NCBI RefSeq assembly: GCF_000980885.2 | Contig: NZ_LBDA02000056.1 | Location: forward strand, 158,590 to 222,589 | Direction of reading: 5' to 3' | DNA: 64,000 bases | From: Streptomyces malaysiense | Lineage (GTDB): Bacteria; Actinomycetota; Actinomycetes; Streptomycetales; Streptomycetaceae | Shown here: positions 18,901 through 25,972 of the stretch, piece after piece | Numbering within the stretch: position 1 is the stretch's first letter | Layout: the number at the start of each line of letters is the position of its first letter | Translations under genes and position numbers: made by a program | The notes under the pieces: generated by a model | Seen by the model: only the letters and a program-made list of their open reading frames with translations | What the model was told of the DNA's origin: nothing | The model's database searches: none

Positions 18901-18953
18901 TGCCCGACACCGAGGGGATCGCCGCGCTGCTGGACGCCGTACCGGCCGCCTGA
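15945..18953 (+). CDS. AfsR-like SARP regulator (SARP-BTAD, NB-ARC ATPase, TPR repeats)
   Basis: 1002 aa, close to the length of AfsR. Residues 1-95 form an OmpR-like winged helix (FSVLGPLGVHRG... TIRTYAWRWRKLL), and 100-245 the bacterial transcriptional activation domain ending ELGVEPGPELAALHQ. After a Pro-rich linker comes an NTPase with P-loop GMGGVGKTS near 317 and Walker B LLLVLDDAHD near 397. From about 690 to the end there are TPR-like helices (AQARAAARACRESDDLVVL and so on). Such proteins integrate phosphorylation or ligand signals to activate secondary metabolism. The start is GTG after GGGAGG. Whether it controls either biosynthetic cluster in this window is unknown, as both lie several kilobases away. 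Confidence 0.88.
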   Translation: MAIHRFSVLGPLGVHRGADVLAAGPPQQQAMLAVLLLSRNKTATACDLLEALWGDRPPGRPMNTIRTYAWRWRKLLEPDPAGPSVLVARGDGYELAVPDDRVDALVAERLIADAGRALRRGESDAARTLLRQAQDLWRGEPLLGVPGPFAERQRQRLRGLWLDLSEQRITLDLRGGRTEQCVRDLTELVAADPLRERSHALLMEALHREGRRADALAAFRHAREILVDELGVEPGPELAALHQNILTGAPAEPAAPERGRSDDDHDGAAPGLRPLPPPPAQLPPALPDFTGREELLAGLAGALTEQDRPAPAVVALSGMGGVGKTSLAVQTAHRVRRSFPDGQLYADLRGNAGRPVPAETVLADFLMALGTDPGSLPEALAARSALFRSAVDGRRLLLVLDDAHDAAQVRPLLPGTPGCAVVITSRTRLSSLPACFQRDLDVLTPVEALRMLARTTDRRRVDAEPVAAREVLDACGHLPLAVRVVAARLSARPGWSIGTLGERLRAEHRRIDELRTGDLAVRATFELGYRQLTSDQARAFRQAALLEGPVVAVSTAAAVLGVPEPDAEDLLESLVDLAVLQAPHPGRYRFHDLLRLFARQKSRTEHPGETVAVRHRQLDFLLATAREAFRWAVPDDPVGGALAETGTAGRAFADSRSARRWAVDESEAALTLAGRIADGILGPGRPVDRPDGATDPAARPGADGVPALRRAVDLLIALSPFGPDPRLGEGLPTVRRLAEAAVGLQDRRTEGRARFLLGTYHLAAGEPVRAEAQARAAARACRESDDLVVLRQAANDLGLITSYLGRPGEAVGHYDEAIALARALGHRSGELVTTVNAALARVRGGQAAEAVSACESVLRGLRSRPDDVVRAFTHYVLGLALHALCRYEEAVTAFNDCLTVSRNAGLRSHTAQARFRMADSLRALGSRRTALEHARESLAALEEAGAARDVAQCLVVLGRIWTDLGDFTAARGCLERARESSLRLGLPDTEGIAALLDAVPAA

Positions 18954-18992
18954 CATCGGTCGGGGGCCGGCACGACGCCCGCGGGGCGCGGA

Positions 18993-19169
18993 TCAAGAGG
19001 GGTCGTAACCCGTCCCCATGCTGTTCCAGCTCACCCAGCCGTTCGCGCGCACCGCGGCGGTCGGCTGGGACGTGATGCGAACCCCCACGAGCAGCACGGC
19101 GACGCCCGACAGCGCCACGGCTACGACGGTGCGGATGGTGGTGTTCCGGTAACGCTTGCTTCTGGCCAT
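18993..19169 (-). CDS. Small single-span membrane protein (hypothetical)
   Basis: 58 aa. The reading frame gives a basic N terminus (MARSKRYRNTTIR), one hydrophobic stretch (VVAVALSGVAVLLVGV) and a short polar tail rich in Trp and Ser (ANGWVSWNSMGTGYDPS). A GGGAG site lies about 12 nt before the ATG. It is convergent with the AfsR-like gene. It could be a membrane peptide or a signal-anchored exported peptide. No family was recognised and the call rests on composition and start signals only. Confidence 0.4.
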   Translation of the reverse strand: MARSKRYRNTTIRTVVAVALSGVAVLLVGVRITSQPTAAVRANGWVSWNSMGTGYDPS

Positions 19170-19416
19170 CGGCGGCCCGATCTCCCTCATGGACGGCAGC
19201 CGGCGCGATCGTGCGCCGGTCGAGTCGGTCGGTGGTGACGTGCCCAGGGTCGCGGCATCCGATCTATGCGCGATCGACGCCGATTCTACGGTCCGTGACA
19301 TCGCCCGTGGCGCAAGGGTTCGCGCCGGGACACGGCCGTCGACGCACCGTAGAACGGCTGTGGAGCGCGCCTTGCGACGCTGTGCGGGAACTGCTCCTCC
19401 CACTTGGAGAAAAGCC

Positions 19417-20121
19417 TTGCCCCCCAGCACCGAACCCGTCCGGCCCGCTATGCCCGCCGTCGTCCCGGACCGGCCGTACACGCATGAAATGGTCATCGTC
19501 CACCGGGTGTTCCGGCGCGAGGCCGCCCTCCTTCCCCGGCTCGTGCGCGCCGTGCCCGTGGGTGACACCGTGCGGGCACGGGTGGTCGCTGAGTACGCGC
19601 AGGAGTACGCGGACGGTCTGCGCCACCATCACCACCTCGAGGACGAGTTGATCTGGCCGCTGCTGCGCACCCGTGCGGGTGCCCGGCAGGAGTCGGTGGA
19701 CCGCATGACAGGTCAGCACGAGGTGATCGACGCGACGCTGGCACGCCTGCCCGGCATGCTCGGCCGGTGGCGCGCCGACGCGGCCCCGGCGACGACACGG
19801 GCGCTGGCCGATCTCCTGGACGAGCACCGCGACGCGCTGACCGAGCACCTGGACGACGAGGAGCGTCTGGTCCTTCCCCTGGTGGCCGATCATCTCACCG
19901 TCGCCGAGTGGGACTTGGTGGGCCGGCGCGGGCTGGAAGCCCTGCCGAGGAACAAGGTGCTGCCGGCACTGGGCGCGATCCTGGAGGACGCCACGGCCGA
20001 GGAGCGGGCATGGTTCCTCGGCAGGGCGCCGCTCGCCGGCCGCCTGCTGTGGCGGTTCGTCGGCCGACGCCGGTACGCGGCACGTTGCCGCACCCTGCGC
20101 GGGGCTCCGGGGACCGACTGA
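19417..20121 (+). CDS. Hemerythrin HHE-domain protein
   Basis: 234 aa from TTG, chosen because GGAG lies 7 nt upstream; the open frame continues further 5' without a good start. Iron ligands of the four-helix HHE domain are visible: the His in YTHEMVIVHRVF, HHHHLEDE near 70, the His in TGQHEVID and HLDDEE. Such domains bind a di-iron site for O2, NO or redox sensing. A C-terminal helical segment of about 70 residues follows the domain. The downstream flavin-binding gene starts within 90 bp and could be cotranscribed, suggesting a redox or nitrosative stress pair. Confidence 0.75.
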   Translation: MPPSTEPVRPAMPAVVPDRPYTHEMVIVHRVFRREAALLPRLVRAVPVGDTVRARVVAEYAQEYADGLRHHHHLEDELIWPLLRTRAGARQESVDRMTGQHEVIDATLARLPGMLGRWRADAAPATTRALADLLDEHRDALTEHLDDEERLVLPLVADHLTVAEWDLVGRRGLEALPRNKVLPALGAILEDATAEERAWFLGRAPLAGRLLWRFVGRRRYAARCRTLRGAPGTD

Positions 20122-20207
20122 CCATGTCCGCCCCCCTGAGTCCTTCGCACCCCCTGGCTCCCGCTCGTCGCGGCCGAGCCGGTTCCTCCGTCGGAGAGTC
20201 CCGGACC

Positions 20208-21155
20208 ATGCACCCGATCGACGCAGCCCTCGGTGCCGTCATCGATTCCTACCGCACCTGCGAGTTCACCACCCTCGGCTCCGTCGGCACGCCGCTGACC
20301 TGGCCGACCGCCGCCTCGCGCAATCCGGACGGGACGTTCCTGATCACCACCAGTCTCGCCTTCGCGCAGAAGGCGCTGAACGTACGCCGTGACGGCCGGG
20401 TGGCCCTGCTGTTCTCCGATCCCACCGGGAGCGGTGCCCGCGAGGCGCCCCAGGTCTTCGTCAGCGGCACGGCCGACTGCCCGGAGGAGATCCACACCGG
20501 ACCCGACGAGGCGGCCGAGTACTGGCGCACGATGTTCCGGCGCCAGCCGCACTCCCGGGCGTTCGTACGCAGACCGGGCCGTTGGTTCATGGACTGGTAC
20601 TACCTGCGGTTCTTCATCACCGTCACGCCCGAGCATGTCGAAGTACGCCCACCGCTCGCCCATGCCGTGGACACGCGCTCCCACGACGACCGGTCCGCCG
20701 GGGCCGCGTCGGCCGCATCGGCGGACATCCCGGGGGCCGATCTCATCGCCCGCTACCCGAGTGCCGTGCTCGGTGCGAGAGACGCCGGTCGCGCACCGCT
20801 GCTGGCCCGTGTGCGGCCCCGCATCACGACCGACGGCTTCGGCATTCCCGCGACGGCGCTGGAGGGCGCCGAGCCGGGACGGGCCAGTCTGCTGGTGCAC
20901 CGGCACGACGAACTGCTCGACGGCATGCACAACGCCTTGGTCTGCGGAGAACTCGTGTCCCGCGGGGACGAGTGGACACTGGTTCCCGAGCGGGTGGTCG
21001 AACCGGCCGGCTCGGGCGGCCCCCGGGACGCCTTTCGCACACTGCGTACGGCCCGCCGCTCGACATCCCGCTATCTGCGCGCCCGCGGCATCGCCCGCCC
21101 ACGTGTGCGGTGGGACCGCTTCCGGGACCTCGCCCAGCCGGAGAGCGCCGGCTGA
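20208..21155 (+). CDS. Pyridoxamine 5'-phosphate oxidase-like flavin split-barrel protein
   Basis: 315 aa. The N-terminal half contains a split-barrel pattern (TWPTAASRNPDGTFLITTSL, then ALNVRRDGRVALLFSD) typical of PNPOx-like FMN or F420 proteins. The C-terminal half (VRPRITTDGF to EWTLVPERVV) looks like a second, diverged barrel. The ATG at 20208 is preferred over one at 20124 because GGAGAG precedes it. It follows the hemerythrin gene in the same direction, and a strong terminator follows. Substrate and cofactor are unknown. Confidence 0.7.
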   Translation: MHPIDAALGAVIDSYRTCEFTTLGSVGTPLTWPTAASRNPDGTFLITTSLAFAQKALNVRRDGRVALLFSDPTGSGAREAPQVFVSGTADCPEEIHTGPDEAAEYWRTMFRRQPHSRAFVRRPGRWFMDWYYLRFFITVTPEHVEVRPPLAHAVDTRSHDDRSAGAASAASADIPGADLIARYPSAVLGARDAGRAPLLARVRPRITTDGFGIPATALEGAEPGRASLLVHRHDELLDGMHNALVCGELVSRGDEWTLVPERVVEPAGSGGPRDAFRTLRTARRSTSRYLRARGIARPRVRWDRFRDLAQPESAG

Positions 21156-21158
21156 GAC

Positions 21159-21188
21159 GGACCCGTCGGGATCCGTCCCGACGGGTCC
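21159..21188. terminator. Terminator after the flavin split-barrel gene
   Basis: A perfect 13-bp stem (GGACCCGTCGGGA with its complement) and a 4-nt loop lie 3 bp after the stop codon. It separates this gene from the convergent ECF operon. The 190 bp that remain before the ECF ATPase stop hold no gene. Confidence 0.8.
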
Positions 21189-21377
21189 CCTGCCGCCACG
21201 GCCTCCGTGGGCGTCGGCCGAGGCACCCCTGTGTGCCGGTTTCCGCGCCCCGTCCTCGGACCGCCGCCGGACATCCGCGGCTCCTCCGCCACGTCATTGC
21301 CGGGGAGGCATCCTCGGTCCACCGTCGGTGAGACCCTGGCGAGGAAGGGCACCGGGCTCCCGGGACCGGCTTCCGGG

Positions 21378-22211
21378 TCAGGGAGAGGTGGACGGGACCG
21401 GTGCGGGGCCGGGCCCGGGGGACAGACGATCGAGGAAGCCCGTCACCGTCGTCACCGGGCGTTCCCAGCCCAGCCGGTGGCCGAGGCGTGTCATCTGGGG
21501 CAGTTCCAGGCTCCCGTCGGCCGCGTCGGCGACGTACGCGGGCCAGTGGGCGACCGGGCCGTCCCAGGCGATGCGGCCGCCCGCCAGGACGATCACGCGG
21601 TCGAAGTGCTCCACGCAGAAGTCCATGTCGTGGGTGACGGTGAGGACGGTCCGGCCGTCGGCGGCCAGGCCGTCGACCAGGTTCCCCAACAGGACGACCG
21701 AGGCGTGGTCCTGACCCGTCGTCGGCTCGTCCAGGACGACCACCGGGGTGTCCATGGCCAGGACCGAGGCGAGGGCGACCCGCTTGCGTACGCCGAGTGA
21801 CAAGTGGTGGGGATGGGTGTCACGCCACTGCGTGAGGCCCGTGAGCCGCAGGGCGGACTCGACCAGCTCCGCGCGGCGGGCGGGCGGGAAGCGGAGGTTG
21901 CGCGGTCCGAAGCCCACCTCCTTGACGACGCTCGCCGCGTGCAGTTGGTCGTCCGGGTTCTGGAAGACGAATCCCACGGTACGGGCGAGTTCGGCGATGC
22001 CGAGCCCGTCGGTTCGGCGCCCGTCGATCTCGATGGTTCCGGAGGCCGGACGTTCGATGCCGACGAGATGGCGGGCGAGAGTGCTCTTGCCCGCCCCGTT
22101 GGCGCCGACGATCGCGACCCGTTCACCGGCCGCGACCTGGAAGGACACCCCGTCCAGGGCGGTGGTGCCGGTGGGGTAGCGGAACGTCAGGGAATCGACC
22201 CTTATGATCAT
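21378..22211 (-). CDS. ECF transporter ATPase (second EcfA subunit)
   Basis: 277 aa. Walker A is GANGAGKST, the Q-loop is FQNPDDQL, the signature is LSLGVRKRVALA (a degenerate LSGGQ) and Walker B is VVVLDEPT, with the switch His in THD. The FQNPDDQ form is characteristic of energy-coupling factor ATPases. Its ATG overlaps the stop of the other ATPase (ATGA), so the two are translationally coupled. The C terminus carries a 60-residue extension after the ATPase core. It is the last gene of the S-T-A1-A2 operon. Confidence 0.88.
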   Translation of the reverse strand: MIIRVDSLTFRYPTGTTALDGVSFQVAAGERVAIVGANGAGKSTLARHLVGIERPASGTIEIDGRRTDGLGIAELARTVGFVFQNPDDQLHAASVVKEVGFGPRNLRFPPARRAELVESALRLTGLTQWRDTHPHHLSLGVRKRVALASVLAMDTPVVVLDEPTTGQDHASVVLLGNLVDGLAADGRTVLTVTHDMDFCVEHFDRVIVLAGGRIAWDGPVAHWPAYVADAADGSLELPQMTRLGHRLGWERPVTTVTGFLDRLSPGPGPAPVPSTSP

Positions 22212-23077
22212 CGCCGGTCTCCTCGCGCGAGGCGGTCCGTCGTCTCGCCGAAGCCCTCGGCGGCGGCGTCGAGCGTCACCGGCAGCGGCTGCCGGTCCGG
22301 CCACAGCCCCCGCGCCGCGGCGTGGCGCGCGGCCACCGTGTAGCGCAGCGGGGCGACCCCCCACTCCTCCAGCCGTTCGTCCGCCAGTACCTCCCCGGGC
22401 GTGCCCTGCGCCACGATCGTTCCCCGGTCGAGCACGAGGACGCGGTCGGCCGCGCCGGCCAGGCGCTCCATGCGGTGTTCGATCAGCAGGACGGTCACGC
22501 CCTGTTCCCTGAGGGTGCCGAGCGCCTCGAAGACCAGCGCGTTCCCGGCCGCGTCGAGCTGCGAGGTCGGTTCGTCGAGCACCATGACGGTGGGCCGCAT
22601 GACCAGGATCGATCCGATGGCCAGCAGCTGCTGCTGCCCGCCCGACAGCTCGTACGGCGACCGGTCGCGCACCCCGGTGAGCCCGAGGTCGTCCAGGACG
22701 GGGTCGATCCGGGCCGCCATCTCCTCCCGCGGGACGCCGAGATTCTCCAGGCCGAAGGCGATCTCCTCGCGCACGGAGAAGCGGGCGCCGGAGATCTGGT
22801 TGAACGGATTCTGCATGACGAGCCCGACCTCGCCGACCAGTCCGGACAGCGGAGTCTCGGCCAGGTCCCGGCCGTTGACCCGGACCACCCCATGCGCCGT
22901 ACCGCCGGTGAGATGGGGGACGGTGCCGCTCACCACGCCGGCCAGGGTGCTCTTGCCCGCGCCGCCGCCGCCCACCACCGCGCACAGTTCGCGGGGGGCG
23001 ACCTCGAAGGCGACGTCGGCGAGGGCGGGCCGGGAGGCGGTGGGATAGGTGAAGGAGAAACCCTTTACTTCGATCAA
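22208..23077 (-). CDS. ECF transporter ATPase (first EcfA subunit)
   Basis: 289 aa from TTG, which overlaps the EcfT stop as TTGA and has GGGGAG 7 nt upstream; a GTG 5 codons earlier is possible. Walker A is GGGGAGKST (the first residue of the usual GANG is altered), the Q-loop is MQNPFNQI, the signature is LSGGQQQLLAIG and Walker B is VMVLDEPTS. It should pair with the next ATPase as a heterodimer driving the T and S components. Confidence 0.87.
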   Translation of the reverse strand: MIEVKGFSFTYPTASRPALADVAFEVAPRELCAVVGGGGAGKSTLAGVVSGTVPHLTGGTAHGVVRVNGRDLAETPLSGLVGEVGLVMQNPFNQISGARFSVREEIAFGLENLGVPREEMAARIDPVLDDLGLTGVRDRSPYELSGGQQQLLAIGSILVMRPTVMVLDEPTSQLDAAGNALVFEALGTLREQGVTVLLIEHRMERLAGAADRVLVLDRGTIVAQGTPGEVLADERLEEWGVAPLRYTVAARHAAARGLWPDRQPLPVTLDAAAEGFGETTDRLARGDRR

Positions 23078-23859
23078 CGCAGTACTCCCCACACGTTCAC
23101 GGTGACCGCGGCGACGGCGCAGAGCAGCATGGCGGCGCGGAGGAAACGCTGGGCCCCGCTGTCCGGCACCTCGGTGAGGCTCGTGGGACGGCGGGTGGCG
23201 CCGAAGCCCCGGGTCTCCATGGCGGCGGCGCGTTCCCCCACGTCGGTGAAGGCGCCGAGGATCAGCGGGCCCATCAGCGGTACCAGCGCCCGTGCCCGGC
23301 CGCGCAGGCCGTGGATCACCTGGCCGCGTGCCTGCTGGGCGTGCAGGATGCGGGTGGCGCGGCGGTTGAGCGCCGGCACGATCTGCAGCGACGCCGACAC
23401 GATGTAGACGAGGCTCGGCGACACCTTGCGTTCGCTCAGGGCGCTCATGAAGGCCCCGGCGTGGGTGGTGAGGAGTAGGAGGAAGAACCCGCTCATCAGC
23501 ACCAGGATGTGCAGCGCCGTCTGAAGGGCGAAGGAGACGCCCTCGCGCTTCAGTTCCAGTGGGCCGAGCCGGGCAATGACGTCATGGGCGCCGGGAAGGA
23601 AGAATCCCTGGATGAGGAACAGCACCACGGCCGCCGGAACCCAGAACGTGGCGAGCAGCAGGAGGAATCGGCGTGACACTCCCGCGCCGATCGCGGCCGG
23701 AAGGAGGAGAGCACCGAAGAGCAGCAGGGGCCACCGGTAATCCACCACGGCGAAAGCGCATACGGTCACGGTGACGGCGAAGGCGAGTTTCGTCAGGGGA
23801 TTGAGCCGGTGAATGCCGGAAGCACCGGTCGCGTGGGCGGTGTCCCGCACGGCGTTCAT
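23074..23859 (-). CDS. ecfT: ECF transporter transmembrane T component
   Basis: 261 aa, with about five membrane segments in the N-terminal two thirds (for example LAFAVTVTVCAFAVV, PLLLFGALLLPAAIG, LQTALHILVLMSGFFLLLL). The cytoplasmic coupling motifs are recognisable as ATRILHAQQARG and AMETRGFG, equivalents of the two A-R-G boxes that contact the ATPases. The ATG overlaps the stop of the S component (ATGA). It links substrate binding to ATP hydrolysis. Confidence 0.87.
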   Translation of the reverse strand: MNAVRDTAHATGASGIHRLNPLTKLAFAVTVTVCAFAVVDYRWPLLLFGALLLPAAIGAGVSRRFLLLLATFWVPAAVVLFLIQGFFLPGAHDVIARLGPLELKREGVSFALQTALHILVLMSGFFLLLLTTHAGAFMSALSERKVSPSLVYIVSASLQIVPALNRRATRILHAQQARGQVIHGLRGRARALVPLMGPLILGAFTDVGERAAAMETRGFGATRRPTSLTEVPDSGAQRFLRAAMLLCAVAAVTVNVWGVLR

Positions 23860-24665
23860 ACGGCCCTCACCAGATCTGCCCGCGGCGCCAGGATGTGCCG
23901 GTCCCGGACGAACGGGAAGCGGTGGAGGAATCCCGGCGGAAGGCCCCTGAGAATGGCCATCGCGAGTAGCACCGTCAACGCCTTGTCGAGAGGATCGGCC
24001 ACCAGCCCCTGCAGCGTGGCCGCTTTGAGCATGCCGTTCCCGAACGCCTGGAAGGTCGCGATGAGCGCGGACTGGCCCACCGATCCGCCGGCGTTGCCGA
24101 AGACGAAGGCGGTGATGGGGGCGGAGATGATGCCCGCCACCACTCCGATCAAGCCACCCGCGAGCACCGCCGTGGGCAGCCGCCGGAACATCCCCGCGCG
24201 CGCCAGCAGCCCCGCGGTGAAGCCGATCATGGCCGCCGTCACGGCGTACGGCAGGGCGCCGGGCGTGATCGTCATACCCACGATGACGCTGGCGAGCGCC
24301 CCGGTCGCGGCCCCGGCGGCCGGCCCCGCGACCACTCCGACCAGCACGGTCCCTATGGAGTCCAGCTGCAGCGGCAGGCCGCTGAAGTAGACGATCTTGC
24401 CCATCACGATGTTCACCGTGATGGCCACGGGTAACAGCGCGACGGTGGTGGGAGGCAGGCGGGCCACCGCGCCGGAGACGATCAGCAGGGCGCCGAGCGT
24501 GTAACCCACCAGCGCGAGCAGCGCGATCGGGCCACCCACGCCGTGCTTCGAGGTGGGGTGGACGGCGATGAGCCCGGCGTAGGTCGCGAGCACCACGCCG
24601 GTGCCCCACCCGATGCGCCATCGCTCGTCCAGCCATGGTGGGGCGGAGCGATTGAAACCAGCCAT
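23856..24665 (-). CDS. ECF transporter substrate-specific (S) component
   Basis: 269 aa, with six to seven hydrophobic segments. GLPLQLDSIGTVLVGVVAGP is the conserved S-component block found in vitamin and precursor importers. The substrate is not assignable from the sequence; the family covers vitamins, purine/pyrimidine-like precursors and similar micronutrients. GAGG lies 8 nt before the ATG. Codon 78 is TTA (24432-24434 on the complement), so the importer should be bldA dependent. It is divergent from the nucleoside-type cluster with only 290 bp between, and both share the TTA feature, so it may import a precursor or be coregulated. Confidence 0.82.
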   Translation of the reverse strand: MAGFNRSAPPWLDERWRIGWGTGVVLATYAGLIAVHPTSKHGVGGPIALLALVGYTLGALLIVSGAVARLPPTTVALLPVAITVNIVMGKIVYFSGLPLQLDSIGTVLVGVVAGPAAGAATGALASVIVGMTITPGALPYAVTAAMIGFTAGLLARAGMFRRLPTAVLAGGLIGVVAGIISAPITAFVFGNAGGSVGQSALIATFQAFGNGMLKAATLQGLVADPLDKALTVLLAMAILRGLPPGFLHRFPFVRDRHILAPRADLVRAV

Positions 24666-24718
24666 TATTTGACCTCATTCCACCGACGGCCAGGTAATTA
24701 CCGGAAATTCAAGCGCGC

Positions 24719-24749
24719 ACACTAGCAGGGCCTCTCCAATGCGTGTCAA
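24719..24749 (-). promoter_or_regulatory. Promoter of the ECF operon
   Basis: On the minus strand TTGACA (24749-24744) is followed after 19 bp by TAGTGT (24724-24719), about 50 bp ahead of the S-component start. The short leader leaves no room for a riboswitch. Confidence 0.55.
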
Positions 24750-24823
24750 CGCTCCGTGACTTTACCGATTCCTGGGCAACCGAGGCGATCGGAGCACCGT
24801 AACTCACCTATTTCAGGGGCTGG

Positions 24824-24853
24824 TTGACAACGATCAGGTGGCTGGTGTGGGAT
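24824..24853 (+). promoter_or_regulatory. Candidate promoter of the nucleoside-type biosynthetic operon
   Basis: TTGACA (24824-24829) is followed after 18 bp by TGGGAT (24848-24853), giving a leader of about 95 nt before the first biosynthetic gene. The -10 box is poor, so an activator may be needed. Confidence 0.45.
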
Positions 24854-24888
24854 CGCTCGGGTAGCTGGCCAACAGGTCACGACGGTTT

Positions 24889-24930
24889 GTCCGGGTTGAC
24901 GGGAGGTGAACTCCCCGCCATCTCCCGGAC
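24889..24930 (+). promoter_or_regulatory. Nested hairpin in the leader of the thymidylate-synthase-like gene
   Basis: GTCCGGG (24889-24895) pairs with CCCGGAC (24924-24930) and encloses a second stem, GGGAG (24901-24905) with CTCCC (24911-24915). The structure ends 25 nt before the start codon. It could be an mRNA stabiliser or a control element; no known riboswitch class was recognised. Confidence 0.45.
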
Positions 24931-24955
24931 AGCTCTCAGAATTAAGGAACGCGGC

Positions 24956-25948
24956 ATGGATGTTTTCCGTTCTTTTGCTGATGCCTATACGTCCGGCCTC
25001 CAGGCGGTCCTCGACGAGGGAAGCGACATCCCCTCTGTCCGCGACCCGCTCTCCAAGGCGTCCGACTTCGGCCGCAACGACCGCCCCTACCGCGAAGTCA
25101 TCGCCCACCGCAGCACGATCGAGAACCCGACTTCCTGTCTCGCGGTCACCCCGCACCTGCCGGTGAACCTCTCCTACTGTTTCGGTCTCCTCGCCTGGTC
25201 CCTCGACGGGCGCAACGACGTGGACACCCCCGCGTACTACCGCCGGGGCGCCCACGAGTACTCGGACGACCAGCACACCCTCAGCGGCGCCTTCGGCCAC
25301 CGGCTCATCACGGCCAACGGGAACCAGCTGGAGGAGGTCGTCGGCCGCATCGAGCGCGACCCCGCCCACCGCCGTGCCTTCGCCCTGGTCCTGGAGCCGC
25401 AGGACAACTTCCGGCAGTCGCGGGAGTACCCCTGCGCCGTGGGCGTGCACCTCTTCCTGCGGGACGGAGCCCTCGTCTGGCTCACCATGATGCGTGCCCA
25501 GCAGGCGCTGACCGTCCTGCCCTACGACGCCTTCCTGTTCATGGGCATGCAGCAGTACGCCGCCGGTCTGCTCGGCGTACCCGTCGGCCGGTACATCCAC
25601 CAGGCCGGCACGTTCCACTTCTACGACAACGAGACCGCGCTCGCCCGGAAGATCGCGGACGACCCGGCGCTCCCGGCCTCCCTGCCGGCCTTCCCCACGG
25701 ACCCGGAGGGCGCCCGCGAGGCGGCGCGGGAACTCGTCGACCTCGAATCCCGGCTCCGCGTGGCCGCCCAGGCGCAGGACACCGCCACGGTCGACAAGAT
25801 AGCCGCGACACCGGCCGTCACCGACTTCGCGGACGTGGCCCGCGCCTGCCTGGCCACCCACGCCTATCGCAAGCTCGGCGACACCACCTCCCTGGTGACC
25901 AGCCGCGCGGCCGAGCCCGCCGTGGCCGATCTGATCTCCTCGATCTGA
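24956..25948 (+). CDS. Thymidylate-synthase-fold pyrimidine C5 (hydroxy)methyltransferase, predicted CMP-specific
   Basis: 330 aa; ATG at 24956 after AAGGAA. The TS core is clear: DDQHTLSGAFGHRL, RDPAHRRAFALVL, the nucleophile C160 in REYPCAVGVHLF, R180 in MMRAQQ and HFYDNE near the end. Spacing matches E. coli TS exactly (Cys+20 = Arg, Cys+31 = substrate-reading residue). At that last position TS has Asn (LPFN) but here it is Asp (D191 in LPYD), as in phage dCMP hydroxymethylase and CMP hydroxymethylases of nucleoside antibiotic pathways. I infer a 5-hydroxymethyl- or methyl-CMP product made with methylene-tetrahydrofolate. It is the first gene of a six- or seven-gene run and is not the housekeeping ThyA type. 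Confidence 0.78.
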   Translation: MDVFRSFADAYTSGLQAVLDEGSDIPSVRDPLSKASDFGRNDRPYREVIAHRSTIENPTSCLAVTPHLPVNLSYCFGLLAWSLDGRNDVDTPAYYRRGAHEYSDDQHTLSGAFGHRLITANGNQLEEVVGRIERDPAHRRAFALVLEPQDNFRQSREYPCAVGVHLFLRDGALVWLTMMRAQQALTVLPYDAFLFMGMQQYAAGLLGVPVGRYIHQAGTFHFYDNETALARKIADDPALPASLPAFPTDPEGAREAARELVDLESRLRVAAQAQDTATVDKIAATPAVTDFADVARACLATHAYRKLGDTTSLVTSRAAEPAVADLISSI

Positions 25949-25972
25949 TCACCGGAATCGCAGGCATCCCAC

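Noticed and set aside
13980..18956. 1658-codon minus-strand open frame
   Set aside because: Only its last 247 codons are the SDR gene. The rest is antisense to the LysR and AfsR-like genes, open only because of high GC.
24956..25948. Housekeeping thymidylate synthase ThyA
   Set aside because: Overall divergence, the Asn-to-Asp change, the altered RSCD motif and the gene context argue against dUMP methylation.
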